Of a DNA stretch of 64,000 bases, positions 49,789 through 61,155 are shown one piece after another (the stretch's first letter is position 1; each line of letters begins with the position of its first letter). The translations under genes were made by a program, and so were the position numbers. Source of the DNA: Argentina anserina (taxonomy: Eukaryota > Streptophyta > Magnoliopsida > Rosales > Rosaceae); contig NC_065872.1 of NCBI RefSeq assembly GCF_933775445.1, positions 3,968,001 to 4,032,000 of the forward strand, read 5' to 3'. Below the pieces are notes generated by a model. The model did no database searches and was not told where the DNA came from. It worked only from the letters and a program-made list of their open reading frames with translations.

Positions 49789-50279
49789 TAAACCAGTCTT
49801 CCCATTGAGGTGTGGTATAGTCTCTAACTTTCCGCCATGACATATCAAGAAAGTACATTCTGCAGTAGCTGCTCTCAAGGTTACGATTCCCCTACCAGCT
49901 TGAATATGTTCAATGAAAGCCTGAACTGATATGTATGAGTTTTTTCGATAGGAAACTCATATGTATGAGTTGGTACATGACTAATGTTTACATTTCTAAC
50001 CTTCAAAAAATAAATGCAGAATGTTTAGAAATAGTATCCTCTTCTGTCATTTGAGCTACTCATTTGCTTTTCTAAAACTTCATTTGGGATCTGACCACAT
50101 CAATGAAATTGGACCCAACAACATTATGATTATTGTGGTCCAAGCTAATAATAAACCTGCAGAAATAATATCATAAATAAGAAGCACTGGACATGCTTTT
50201 AGCAAACGCGTTTCTGCAGAACCAAATATCATAATTTGATAGGTAAGCTCATTATATGGCCTATATCGCTAAGCTATTA
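49789..50279. other. ALDH7B downstream region
   Basis: About 490 bp containing the ALDH7B 3' UTR. The local duplicate ACTCATATGTATGAGTT / ATATGTATGAGTT lies near 49928-49970. Nothing else seen. Confidence 0.4.
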
Positions 50280-50400
50280 GTTTGTGAGACTCCGGAACAC
50301 TATAGAATACTTGAGCTCCGTCTCCGGAACACTTTAGAAGACCGGAACTCTATAGAACACTAGAGCGCACTAAAGCGCCGACTCGGAGTCTCGGACAAAC
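50280..50400. repeat. 121-bp hairpin with an internal triplicated motif
   Basis: The left arm GTTTGTGAGACTCCGGAAC and the right arm in reverse complement GTTTGTCCGAGACTCCGAG form a stem. Between them the motif CCGGAACWCTWTAGAA occurs three times (starting at 50292, 50324 and 50342). Compact, GC-richer than its surroundings, and non-coding. Confidence 0.6.
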
Positions 50401-51920
50401 GAAGTCTGTAACCATTGCACATTACTGATAACCCACATGCAGAGCATGGGCTGGTATCAGTGAGTCTGTGGCTACTCTATTTCAATATTGTTGCCTCTTT
50501 TCTTGTCAAAGCTTTTCTATTATATGAAAGAAACCGTGGACGGTTTGACAGGATATGAAGTGTCAATGTCCACTTCGAGTGCAGTGGCAACTGGCAAGCG
50601 TTGGAGTGAAGAAGGTTGAAGATGACAAGGACCAAAATTATAAACTAATTTTTGGCTGACATTTTTATAATAGGTTCAGGTAATCTGCTTGAGAAAAAGT
50701 GCATAACGGAAAAGTCCCACTCTAATTGAGTTGGCAGTTGCTACTGAAACAAGAATCAAAATGAAGATTTCCACAGGAAAAACACGATTTCCCACTTTTT
50801 ACTACGTTTTGCAACGGATGGAAATGGAAAATCGCATTTGACTAATATGAAATTTGGCTAAAAAAAAGAAACAATTGAGAATCGAGTTTGATCCGTCGTA
50901 TGTAATTAGAATGTCGATCGATCACAGATCGTGATCTTTCCCTATTAATTTTATAAACCACGTTTCTATTACGAGAGAGAGATAGACACATAAATGTAGG
51001 CGAGCGTTTACAAGGAAAAAAACTCGAGAAAATTCGAAATTAGGAAGGATACAACTCCACCGGCCAACCTTCTTTTTTAACTTTTAACACAAAAATCAGA
51101 CAAAGAAAACCTTGAATCTGACCCCTATGTTATGCCAATGAAGATATTAGGGTGTGAATCTATATGTCCCATAAAAATTCTTGGGTCTCTTTTGTCAGAT
51201 CCCCAAGTGTTCATTTTTTCAGAAAATAGAAACCTTTTGACATAAATATCTACACAGAAGGAGCCTGAGCTATGAAGGTCACTCATCTCAAGTACACAGA
51301 AAAGTGCACCAACTCAAAGCCCTCTGAATCAAAACTATAGCATTGCATTTTCCTCGGGGGAAATTTCTTAGCAATTTCATTTTGTGCCCAAAATGTAACA
51401 TAATGACACCATAACTGTAAGAATCTAACCGCAATTATGATTCAGTCAATGAAAAAAAAATTGAAAAGCCAGCAATTCATAATTGAATTCGCTTCGCTGT
51501 TCACCAGAAAGTTTTCATTATTTTCCAAACAGTGGCATCATTTTCATGAACACTAAAATCTATACAAAATCATACTTAATGCTCATATTGCTCACCACAT
51601 TCATCTCCCTTAATTGACCAAAATCAAAAGAACAAAAACAAAATGATGCCATTCATTTCCAATCAAACAGATCATTGTTCAAAATCCGATACAAGATGAG
51701 CAAAGATGTAATGAACGAAAACTGACATGAACAGAATCATATATACAATGAAAGTCTAGATAAAGAATCCCATTAGTCTTAGAAATTAATATCTACAAAA
51801 TCCCAGTTCTATGAAACCATTTGAAGCATAAACTAATTAACCCAATTATGTTTCTGATGTAATAATTCTAAGCACAAAAACAGAGTTCCTCTGTTTTCAT
51901 ATATTTACCTTCATATCAAC
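50401..51920. other. Intergenic region between ALDH7B and DUF1677 genes
   Basis: About 1.5 kb between convergent genes. The right part is presumably the 3' UTR of the DUF1677 gene. No further gene or repeat recognised. Confidence 0.4.
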
Positions 51921-52403
51921 TCAGCTATTGAGAGCAGGGAAGCAGCTTCCGGACCTCAGAAGCGCCGGCCCATGAACCCTCTGTACGTCACCGAGAGACG
52001 AGCTGGAGTTTGACCGGATAGCCCTCGGAGTATCCAAGCTCCGGCGGAAAATTCGACCCATAGCCAGAATAGGATGCTCTGTGTTTTCCTTACTAGACAA
52101 TCTGAAATTCTTGCAGAAGCTTATGTGGCGGTTGAGAGCCTCCTCGGTTGAAATGAGACTATCTGATCGGAGGGCCTCGTCTTTAACTGCCTCGGCGCAG
52201 AGGCCACATATCCACCGGCCCTGGTAGCGTTCCCGGACGCGTGCGATGTACGCGGCGGTGCAGTCCTCTGTGAAGCCGCAGGAGTCGCATTTGACGGAGC
52301 GGACTTCGGGTTGAGGTGGAGGAGGAGGGTTTGGTTTAGGGGCGGTGGAGGGTTGGGGAGGATGAGAGTCGGTGATGGCCATTGGTGGCAGAGCAGAGAG
52401 CAT
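51921..52403 (-). CDS. DUF1677 family protein
   Basis: A single exon encodes 160 residues from ATG to TGA. A Pro-rich N-terminus (about 14-32) leads into the conserved core: KCDSCGFTEDC at 38-48, then YIARVRERYQGRWICGLCAEAV at 52-73, with the two Cys pairs C39/C42 and C66/C69 spaced like a zinc-binding knuckle. The rest, EEALNRHISFCKNF, is also typical of the family; the Ser-rich tail (SNSSSSL) is not conserved. DUF1677 proteins are plant-specific with no established biochemical role. Another in-frame ATG at residue 8 (MAITDSH) is an alternative start. The gene looks intact. Confidence 0.9.
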   Translation of the reverse strand: MLSALPPMAITDSHPPQPSTAPKPNPPPPPQPEVRSVKCDSCGFTEDCTAAYIARVRERYQGRWICGLCAEAVKDEALRSDSLISTEEALNRHISFCKNFRLSSKENTEHPILAMGRIFRRSLDTPRAIRSNSSSSLGDVQRVHGPALLRSGSCFPALNS

Positions 52404-52929
52404 TCAAGTCTGGTCTTTGTCACTCTGTTTTTTGTAGGACTCTGTTTTGCAATATTTAGGCTCTCTCTGCTTTTGTATTGGAATTAAATTTCTGGCTACA
52501 ATTAAGGTCCTTGTGTAATGAAATTTCGGATGGTATTTTTATTTTCATGCGTTAAATTGGGTGGTTAAAATTACTGTAGGTCCATATTTGGGAAGTAAAT
52601 TTTAAGAAATGGTGAATAGATTTGGTAAGTACCCTTGAATACTGGCATGAAAAGAGATAACATTTTTGAGAATTATTCCAATTAGTTGGACTGGAATTCT
52701 ATTCCTCCCAGACCCAAAACCCATTGTGTACGGGCATTCTCTATCAGAGCATGTGTTCCATGAAGAAGAAGAAGAAGAAGAAGATCACTGAGGTTGATAT
52801 GCATAGGACAATCTGATACTAACATGACCAGAGAAGTAGATAAACCTTATCCTAGGCAGAAAGGGAATGAGATCTTATCAAAAGGCCTTTCAGATATATG
52901 AGATGGAATGCCATTTTTGCATGCACCTA
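52404..52929. other. DUF1677 upstream region
   Basis: About 530 bp of promoter-side sequence. It contains a (GAA)n-like GAAGAAGAAGAAGAAGAAG tract at about 52761-52780. No gene. Confidence 0.4.
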
Positions 52930-54330
52930 TTTATATTAGAGTTAATTTTGCCATCGGTATCCAAACTATTGTGGCAAGGTTAATGTAGTACCTCAACTCT
53001 GAGTTGTACAAATGTAGTACCAAACTTGTAATTCGCTATCAACGAAGGGTCCGAGCCCAATTTCCGTCACGGCTTCGTTATCTCGGTCATGTGTCCCGCA
53101 CGTGACCACAAAAAAAAATTCAACATCGGTACCCAAACTCTTGTAGCAAGATCAATGTAGTACCCCAACTTTGAGTTGTACCAATGTAGTACCCAAACTC
53201 GTTTTTCTCTATCAACGAGGGGTCTGAAGCCAATTTCTATCACAACTCCATCTTCTGGGTCACGTGTCATAACTTCTTGTATTTTCTCATTTTCTTCTCC
53301 TTCTCCTTTACTCTCAGTCCTTCCACATTGTATTTCTGAGCTCAGATTTCGAAGCAAAGCAACACTACAAGTTGTGTTTCTTCCAAACTCTTCAATCACG
53401 ATGACGACTTCTCCAAGCTCCGCCTTGAGCCACAACATCGTCTCCCTCACATCCTCCACCTACGACCTTCTCTCCTTCCACCTACGACATTCGAGGCATG
53501 TAAAGCGGTGCGGTTAGTGGTCGAGAATCTCAGAGTGAAGGTCTGCAATCATGACGTGTCGATGGATCAGGGGTTACAAGGAGAGGTGGAGGAACTCGAA
53601 GATGGTGTTGATGGTGAAAGAAGAGGCGGTGGGGATGAGAGGAGGTGGAGCTCCTCGATGCCACACTATGGTGGTGAGGTGCCCGGAGCATAATGAGAAT
53701 GGGTTGGTGTTTTGCCCAATTTGTAAGTTGTTTCATAATTATAGATATTTACTGTAAGAGTTTCTTATTTAGTGCCTTAGAACCCACATAGAGTTATTTA
53801 GGTAAATACCATTTTTATTTTGATCCATAAGACGAAACCGTGACGTAAATTGGCCTCAGACCCCTCATTGATAGCGAAAAACGAGTTTGGGTACTACATT
53901 GGTACAACTCAGAGTTTGGGTACTACATTGGTACAACACAGAGTTTGGGTACTACATTGACCTTGCCACAAGAGTTTGGGTACCGCTATTGAATTTTTTT
54001 TGTAGTCACATGTAATAACCCTAATTTTCAAACAATACTTGAGTTTGATTTGAATTCTATAAAATTGTGAAATTTAATTAGAATGAGTGTGATTGGTTGC
54101 GACGTTATGAAACGAGAAACGGGAACGTTCTCAGAACGTTTAATTCGAAAAACGTTACGTTTCCGCAACGTATATATCGACTTTTATTCCGTCGATCGTT
54201 TGCGAAAACTCTCTTCATGAAAGTCGTAGAGCTCGTCGATACGAGTACGTGGACATGTGACGCGTCCGAATTGGATGTCGGAGGTTAAAGTTATTAACAT
54301 CGGAAGTTCGTTTCCGATTTTAGAAACAAG

Positions 54331-54338
54331 TATAAATA
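54331..54338 (+). promoter_or_regulatory. LTR promoter TATA box
   Basis: TATAAATA about 320 bp into the solo LTR, followed by a CT-rich start region. The second LTR copy has TATAAAA at the same place (61560-61566), which supports function as the U3/R promoter. Confidence 0.6.
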
Positions 54339-54889
54339 GGAAAATTTTGGGATTATGGTTTCCATTTCTGAAAACCCTTCACCCGCGCCTCCCTCCTTTC
54401 TCTCTCTCCCCCTCGCGACTCTCTCTCCCCGATCTCACCTTCCCCTCGACTCACCCCGGCGATCTCCTCAGCCGGAGCGACGTGGTCCTCACCGCCACGC
54501 CCTACGGCCTCGCGAGCTCCCCCGCAAGCGACCCCGAGCTTGCAGCGCTCCGCCTCGCCGCCGCAAGCTTCTCTCGTTCTCCCGACCCTCTGCCTCGCGC
54601 CCTGATCGTCGCCTTCAAGCTACTGTGCCCTCACCGCTGTTCCCTGGGGCATCACGAGACCCTCCGCTACCACCCTATAGCACGCCGTGCCTCGTCTCGC
54701 CGCCAAGGTGCCGCATCGACGAGAGAAGCTCCTGCACAAAGCTCATCAACGATTCAAGCGTTTGCAACGCGATTGAACTCCGATCTAGGTAAGGAGGCAT
54801 TTGATTCATGGTTGTGATGATTGTGTGATGTTTTTGGGTGAATTGGGAGGTTGTTGGTGGAGATCGGAGAGAGAGGTGGAAGGAGAGGT

Positions 54890-55135
54890 TACTGCCGCCT
54901 TAGGCGGCGCGTGTGGCCGCGTGGAGGTGGCTAGGCACGGTGGGATGCCGTGGGAAGGAAGAGGGGAGAAAGGAGGATGGTTTTGGGGTGGCGGTGGCGT
55001 CACACGCGCCTTGGTGGGTGTCGGCGCGTGGGCCCCACGCGCTGCCACAGTGGGTGGCGCGTGAGCGCCATGCGCGGTCGCCGGTGAGTGGCGTGTGTAC
55101 CCCACGCGCCGCCACGTGCGGCGGCGCGTGAACAG
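54890..55135. repeat. GC-rich inverted-motif cluster in the LTR leader
   Basis: Repeated GGCGCGTG and CACGCGCC motifs, in both orientations and spaced by tens of bases, plus CCGCCACGTGCGGCGG. The arrangement could fold strongly in RNA. The second LTR copy carries the equivalent at about 62115-62310. Open frames through here arise from base composition, not from a recognisable protein. Confidence 0.5.
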
Positions 55136-55160
55136 TGTTTCCGGAAGGGTAATTTTGTAA

Positions 55161-55316
55161 TTTATTTACGTATGGTAAATGTAAATTTTATTTACGTACG
55201 GTAAAAGTAAATTTTATTTACGTACGGTAAAAGTAAATTTTATTTACGTACGGTAAAAGTAAATTTTATTTACGTACGGTAAAAGTAAATTTTATTTACG
55301 TACCGTAATTGTAAAT
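55161..55316 (+). repeat. 26-bp tandem repeat in the solo LTR
   Basis: About six units of TTTATTTACGTACGGTAAAA plus GTAAAT, the first and last diverged (ACGTATGG; ACGTACCG). The second LTR copy has only about one to two diverged units at the same place, so the array expanded in this copy. Confidence 0.85.
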
Positions 55317-57380
55317 ATAAATTACTTTTAATAAAGGTAAAAAGTAAATTCAAAAGGGTAAATAAGTAATTAATATTTACTGAGATAGTACGTACATTTG
55401 AATAGTATTTATACGTACAAAAATACGTAAACAGTATGTACATAGATATGTATTGGATGTGTATTTGTACATTAATACATAAATAGCAACCGTGAATAGT
55501 AACAGTGAACATCGAACAGTAAATTCGTAAAACCGAAAATTGCTGAACAGTAACCGATTATTACTGTTTCGGCATTTAAAGGTTTACGAAATGTTTCTAA
55601 ATTCTTTTCTTATCTTTTCAAGGTGATCGATAAATTAAGGAAATGAATTATCTTCGGAAATTGTGGAATTACGCTCGAGTCGATAAGGTGAGTAAAATCT
55701 CACATATTTATGAATCTACCCTTGCGGTGATTCCAAGATTTTTGCAAGAGTTTTAAATATTGAGATACGACATGTATACAATATAGTAGATTATATATAT
55801 ATTGTATAAATTGTAATAAGTACATATATATATAGTTTGCTATAATATATACTGTTATGAATTCATTTGAAATATGTCATTTCGATGACGAGCATGTGAT
55901 TTTAATATGGAGTTTGTTAAATATTTTGTCTTTGAACGTGTTTATAAATTATGACATGTATATGATATAATGGATTATATATATGTATTGTATAAATGGT
56001 AAATAAATACATATATATATATATAGTTTGTTATATAATATACTGTTATGATGTTATTGTGATGATGTCATTTTGATGACAAGATTTTATCGAGCATGTG
56101 ATTTTTGGTACAATATGATGTGTGATTATTGTACGTGATTTTAACATGGAGATTGTTAAATTGTGATTTGTCTTTGGACTTGATTCTTGGTACAATATGA
56201 TGTGAGATTATTGTACGTGTTTGGCAAGTCGGAACCTAGCCTTTGGCCGGGCGAAAGTTACGATACAGTTAGAGCTCTAGTCTGTCTGCCGTAGTACTGC
56301 ATGTGAGGTAACGGGTGGTTATTTGCTCATGGGTACTCATATTGTTTTGGATGTTGAGTAGCGGGTGGTTATCCAATATCGGCGGTGTATTACGAGAGGG
56401 GTAACAGATGTGTACCAGTGTTCTTGGTACCCGTATTATAAATGCATTTGGGTAACCAGAAGGGTTACTTAATTTCTCATGAGCGTTTCATTTCATATTT
56501 CTTTGGGACAATCAGATGGGCCGTCCATTGACTCATGAGGGCATTTATATTTGTTGATTGTGATTTTTCGTATATCTTGATATGCGAATTATATTTTCAT
56601 TTTACTCATACGAGCTATAAGCTTACCGGGTTTGTGTTTACAATCACGGTGCACCAATTCGATGGTGTAGGGGATAATTCCGCAAGTGTTGATTAGTGGA
56701 GATTGAGTGACGACTCTGGAGACTCGAAGTTGTTCGTATCCTGCTTGTGGTGAGGATTCTAGCGTTGATTTGTGTGTGAGAATTGGTGTGGTTTTATTTG
56801 TGAGTTTTGTGAGAGATTGTGAGGATTATTACATTTCCAATTTTATGTATGGATTATAAATTTGGGTTGTAATAATTGGTTTGTCTGAGTTTTATTGAGA
56901 ACTCAGTAATGATCCGCTGTGACATTTTAAATGATTTCGATTTCATTGAGATTATTTTGTGTTTAACGACTTTAAAATTTGAGTTTTTAAGCTCGAAATT
57001 TTGGGGTCGTTTCATCACATGCAGGACATGTGAACGAGATGACGGAGATGTAACGGAAATTGGGCTCAGACCTTTCGTTGATAGCGAATTACAAGTTTAG
57101 GTACTACATTGGTACAACTCAGAGTTGGGGTACTACATTGACCTTGCCACAATAGTTTGGGTACCGATGGTGAACTTTTTTTTTTATATTATTGGCATGT
57201 AAGCGAAAATTGTGTCGCATCTTAACATTAGACTAATATGCTGCTTTCAATGGACTAAGATATGTGCTTCATTGAAGTAATTCAAGTGAATATCACATTT
57301 CATATGGTGGTACGACCATTTCGTTTCATATATATGACGAATTACTACAACTTATAATACGATTTTGACATTACTACTTT

Positions 57381-58219
57381 GGCTTGTGCTATTAACCACA
57401 CCCTAAATTGTTATTTATACACCCTTTTATTATTATGTAACTAGGATTTAATTGAATTTATAAATTTCACCCATTAAATTTGTTTTATGATCGGCTTTCA
57501 TCATAGAGGTGATAGGGTCAATCCCTCCTTAATGGAGGTGAGAAAACGTGATGTTCACATGAGTAAATCAAACACACATATTGATTTGATGACCCATTAA
57601 TTGATGAAGTTGATTTTGTTGAAACTTGGAGCAGCCTTTGTTGAAGGTAAGAAACAAATCTACAACCTTATGGTGGTAGGTGGCTGATTTGTTTGTTAAA
57701 GAAAGAAGAATGCATTGATGAACATGCCAACATTTGACATGAATCGAGGAAGAAAATTGACTTTGCTTACATGTATGTTACATGCAAATGCATGAATTGC
57801 ACAAAAATATTTGCCTATATAAAGGCATGAAAAATGATGCAATAAACATAAAAGAACAATAGGAGAGAGATCATCTTGTGTGTGATCAAGAGTGAGAGAT
57901 ATAGAGAAAACTCCAAGTAGAGAGTTTTGTGTGTGTAGCAAAATAAAGTGGGTGAGAGTGTATCCCTTCAAATGTGAGTCTTAAAGTAGTGTTTCTCTAT
58001 GTGTAACCTTTCTTCGTATAGTGGAGGTTATTTATTGTTGCTACATGTGGACGTATGCATTTTTTCGAACCACGTTAAATCCCGGTGTTCTCTATCATTT
58101 TTATTTTCTGCTTTTGGTTATGAGTTATTTCAATTTTCATTCTACAGTTCATTCTTCCACATTCTCCAACAAGAGGGAGTATGTGAATAACATTTTGGGG
58201 TGTGTTAATAGCACAACCC
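57381..58219. mobile_element. TIR element carrying a Copia-type LTR
   Basis: The left end GGCTTGTGCTATTAACCAC and the right end in reverse complement GGGTTGTGCTATTAACAC match and run on into AAATTGTTATT / AAAATGTTATT, a TIR of about 45 bp. Flanking 9-mers TACTACTTT and TACCACCTT agree at 7 of 9 positions, compatible with an old MULE-size duplication. There is no transposase; most of the interior is the Copia-type LTR. The superfamily is tentative. Confidence 0.6.
57617..58171 (+). mobile_element. Copia-type solo LTR
   Basis: The segment starts TGTTGAAACTTGG and ends CATTCTCCAACA, the TGTTG...CAACA termini of Tork-like Copia LTRs. Near the 3' end it has GTGGACGTATGCA and CGAACCACGTTAAATC, a motif pair I recognise from plant Copia LTRs. 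Flanking 5-mers (GATTT and AGAGG) do not match, so either the ends are off by a few bases or one side was rearranged. Confidence 0.6.
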
Positions 58220-58839
58220 TACCACCTTTGATCTTGTCGATATGAAGGCATCATTTCTGATTGAATATCGTATGACATGAATTCACATACGACATTATAA
58301 TGTCCCCACACAACGAAATCAACCTTTCCAAAATTTATGACTCTGAAAGATTTGCAAACTTCATATATATTATTGCCATATCCTAGGCAGCAAGGGGATA
58401 TAAATCATATCATAGCAATTTTTCATCGATCGGATTTGAGGTATGAAGATAGGACTTTCTCGTTCTCTTTAGCGTAATTGACTGAAAAAATAGGAGAAAT
58501 TAAAATAGTAGGAGCCATGCTTAACTTTGCGCCATAATGAAACATCATACTGTATCCTTAAGTAAAATGATAGACTAAAGTTTTGTGTTTTATTTATCCG
58601 ATTATATATAAGTTTATGAAAAGAATGCATAGCAAGGGAATCTTAATTGGAATCTCCCAAGGTTTAGAAGGATAGTTTTCCCATTGTTCCAAAATCCAAA
58701 TAAATCGAATCATCTCATTCAACCTCATGATGTTAAAATGACTGATCAAACTGTTGTAGCTCGGGTATTTAAACATACACACTCTTGACTTCACCCTGTC
58801 CAAGAAAACCTCATCCTTGTGAAAGTCCATTTCTTCCTT
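58220..58839. other. Upstream region of the strictosidine synthase-like gene
   Basis: About 620 bp. TATTTAA at 58766-58772, about 70 bp before the ATG, is a plausible TATA box. Nothing else recognised. Confidence 0.4.
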
Positions 58840-61155
58840 ATGGCTCTGAAACATCTGCTAACCTCATGTTCAGGCTTTGTTTTAGCTTGTTTGCTTGCAT
58901 TCACAGTTCAAGTCTACTTGTTCTCACCAATATCCCCAGTCTCACTTGAACTGCCTCCACAATCTTCTTCTTCACTTCCTCAAAACATCATACTACAGTC
59001 TACAGGTGAAAAATTCTCCAATATCCCTGATGTTAAGCTCTTCCTCTATAACTACTCTGTTCTTTTGTTACTTCATATTGTTGTATTCTGATGCAGAGAG
59101 TGATTAAGCTTGGAGATGGAGTACTTCTGAAACCAGAAGATATTGCTTTGGATAAGGAAGGTACACTCTACACGGCCACAAGAGATGGTTGGATCAAAAG
59201 GCTTCACAGAAACGGGACTTGGGAGGATTGGTAGTCATACACTTCTTGGAATTACTATCACAAACGAAGGTGATCTTGTTGCATGTGATGTTGATCAGGT
59301 AATTATAATGTAGAGTATTTTTTTTTACTTGATCCAAGAACATGATGACTAGCTTCCTAATTAACCAGAAAATGGCATTAATGATTCTTCATTGGTGCCC
59401 ATAATATTGGTGTAGTCCGACTATGCATGATGAGCGATGGTAGCGATTTTTCTCTTTTGTTTTCATTATGAGTGAAATCTGATGACTGAATGATTTTTCA
59501 ATTCACTTCATTTAGTCATGGGGGTGATTCAGGACAGGTGAAAAATGAACAGTGCCATTTTTTTGTTTCTTATTGTACCAAATACATGATTTACTATTGT
59601 TAGAGTTAGAAATACATAATTTTGATGTAGTTCTTTTCCATAGAAGATGCTTAAAGGGTTAAAAAGCTAGAGAATGGAGAAACTTGGTAGCTTTCTTAAG
59701 TACTGCATAAGGCTAGCTAGCTAGTGGTACCCTTGTAACCTTAACTAAAAGGTAACTTATGTGATTTGCTGGGTTTGCTTAAGGTTAATGAAAATGGAGT
59801 CACGGTTCTTGCTTCACACGTTAATGGATCCAAAATAAGGTAAGTGTCTGCTTCATGCTGTCGTTTATAATGCTTCTGTAAACCCCACTAGGCCACAGGA
59901 ATGCATGCATTGTGTACTATACTCGGCAAAACTTATCCAATTCTTAAAATCAATGAAATTTACATGATTCAAGTCCCCGGCAAGTTACCCATATATGCAA
60001 GGTTCAACCCTTCAGGTATAGCTTAGAAATCTTTATTACAACCCTGTTAAAGCGAGGTTAATTAATTAAGTTTCTGCTGTTTGAGAATGACTAGCTAGAA
60101 CAATTGCGCACAATTTGCAGGCAAGTAAAACGTAGAAGTTAGCATACAAACTTCTTCATATCTCCGAAGAAACAAAAGGTTTTGGATTGTCCATGCCAAG
60201 GGCTTGTAAGCTTGTGGTTCCACCTATACTAGAAAACGACCAGAGAAAGCGATGTGTTTTTCTCATAAACGAGCCATGTGCAAAGCCATGCATGCATGCC
60301 AATCCTTCTGATGAGACAGATACAAAACAAGATCAATTTGTATTGTGAGGTGTGGTGGTTTCCTCCCATTTTGAAGAAATGGGAACGGTGGCACTGCTTG
60401 AATGTGTGGCAAGGAATCTCTCTCTTATTCTATTGGGACCGCTCTATAACATTATCAAACACATCATGGTTTGTTGGCATATAAGATTAGTCCATGAATG
60501 TTACTATCAGAGCCTAAGAACTTTTGCCTCTGGGGCTTTTGTTTGGGTCCCAATCTGGGATTTTTCTGATTCACTATAAAAGGATTTTAGGTCCACAGCT
60601 ATGGAACAATATCGGAAGGATGATGCATGTGCTTTATAAGCAAACAAAAGAACATAAGAAAAATAAATAATATGTTGATGTTAACTTATATACATGTTCA
60701 TATCAGATTTGCTGATGATGTGATTGAAGCTTCAGATGGGAGTCTATACTTTAGCGTTGCAAGCACCAAATTTGGGCTCCATAATTGGTATCTGGATGTG
60801 CTAGAGGAAAAACCACATGGGAAGCTCCTCAAGTATGACCCTTCGATAAATGAGACTTCAGTTTTACTCGAGGGATTGGGTTTTGCTAATGGAGTTGCAG
60901 TTTCAGAAGACCAGGATTATCTGGTGATCTGTGAATCATGGAAGTAAGCTCGACTGATGCAACGGTAAAATCTTTCCGGTAAAAATGAGCAGTTAGCTAA
61001 TTTTTGGTTTTGTATGAGGCAGATACAGGTGCCTAAGGTATTGGCTGCAGGGAGAGAAGAGAAGGCAGACGGAGATCTTCATTGAGAACCTTCCCGGTGC
61101 ACCGGACAACATTAATCTTGCTCCAGATGGGACATTCTGGATCGCTGTACTTCAG
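58840..61155 (+). pseudogene. Strictosidine synthase-like (SSL4-7/YLS2 type), disrupted
   Basis: I read five exon regions: about 58840-59005, 59097-59298, 59772-59839, 60707-60943 and 61023-61155. They encode an N-terminal signal anchor (MALKHLLTSCSGFVLACLL), VIKLGDGVLLKPEDIALDKEG, GLLKVNENGVTVLASHVNG, FADDVIEASDGSLYFSV and LPGAPDNINLAPDGTFWIA, all typical of the plant six-bladed propeller SSL family. Those proteins resemble strictosidine synthase but are mostly not alkaloid enzymes. Lesions: exon 2 has a stop and net +1/-2 frame change at NGTWEDW; the exon 3 acceptor reads CTG instead of CAG; the exon 1-2 junction does not keep frame. After exon 5 an LTR begins at 61238, so the last part is missing from the window. 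It is probably a pseudogene. Confidence 0.85.

Larger units (their letters stand above)
54011..57014 (+). mobile_element. 3,004-bp solo LTR (Gypsy-like), TSD TCACA
   Basis: The segment begins TGTAATAACCCTAATTTT and ends TTGGGGTCGTTTCA; the ends form the short TG...CA inverted repeat usual for Gypsy-type LTRs with AACCC/GGGT termini. A perfect 5-bp target duplication TCACA flanks it (54006-54010 and 57015-57019). It has a TATAAATA promoter, a CT-rich and GC-rich leader, a 26-bp tandem array and a block (about 56221-56570) nearly identical to the second copy at 63666-64000. No internal coding region is attached, so it is a solo LTR. No protein supports the lineage; assignment rests on termini and size. 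Confidence 0.88.
52939..57182. mobile_element. Foldback/MULE-like element with duplicated TIR units, split by a solo LTR
   Basis: Each end carries two copies of a unit of about 165 bp with core CATCGGTACCCAAACT, GGCAAGGTCAATGTAGTACC and GAGTTGTACCAATGTAGTACC. Left units lie at about 52951-53113 and 53122-53280; right, inverted, units at about 53824-53997 and 57020-57170. Removing the 3,004-bp LTR brings the right units together as GTAGTCACATGCAGG, mirroring the CCGCACGTGACCAC joint on the left. A 9-bp direct repeat TTTATATTA flanks the whole (52930-52938 and 57183-57191), the Mutator target size, though it is AT-rich. The net element is about 1.23 kb. Its middle (about 53280-53820) has no transposase. 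Confidence 0.72.

Noticed and set aside
54257..54817. Open frame of 186 codons (and overlapping frames) in the solo LTR
   Set aside because: It lies in the GC-rich LTR leader, has no domain, is rich in Ser/Pro/Arg from composition, and is not conserved as a frame in the second LTR copy.
58819..58839. SSL start at GTG
   Set aside because: GTG is not a normal plant start; the ATG at 58840 gives MALKHLL, a sensible signal anchor.
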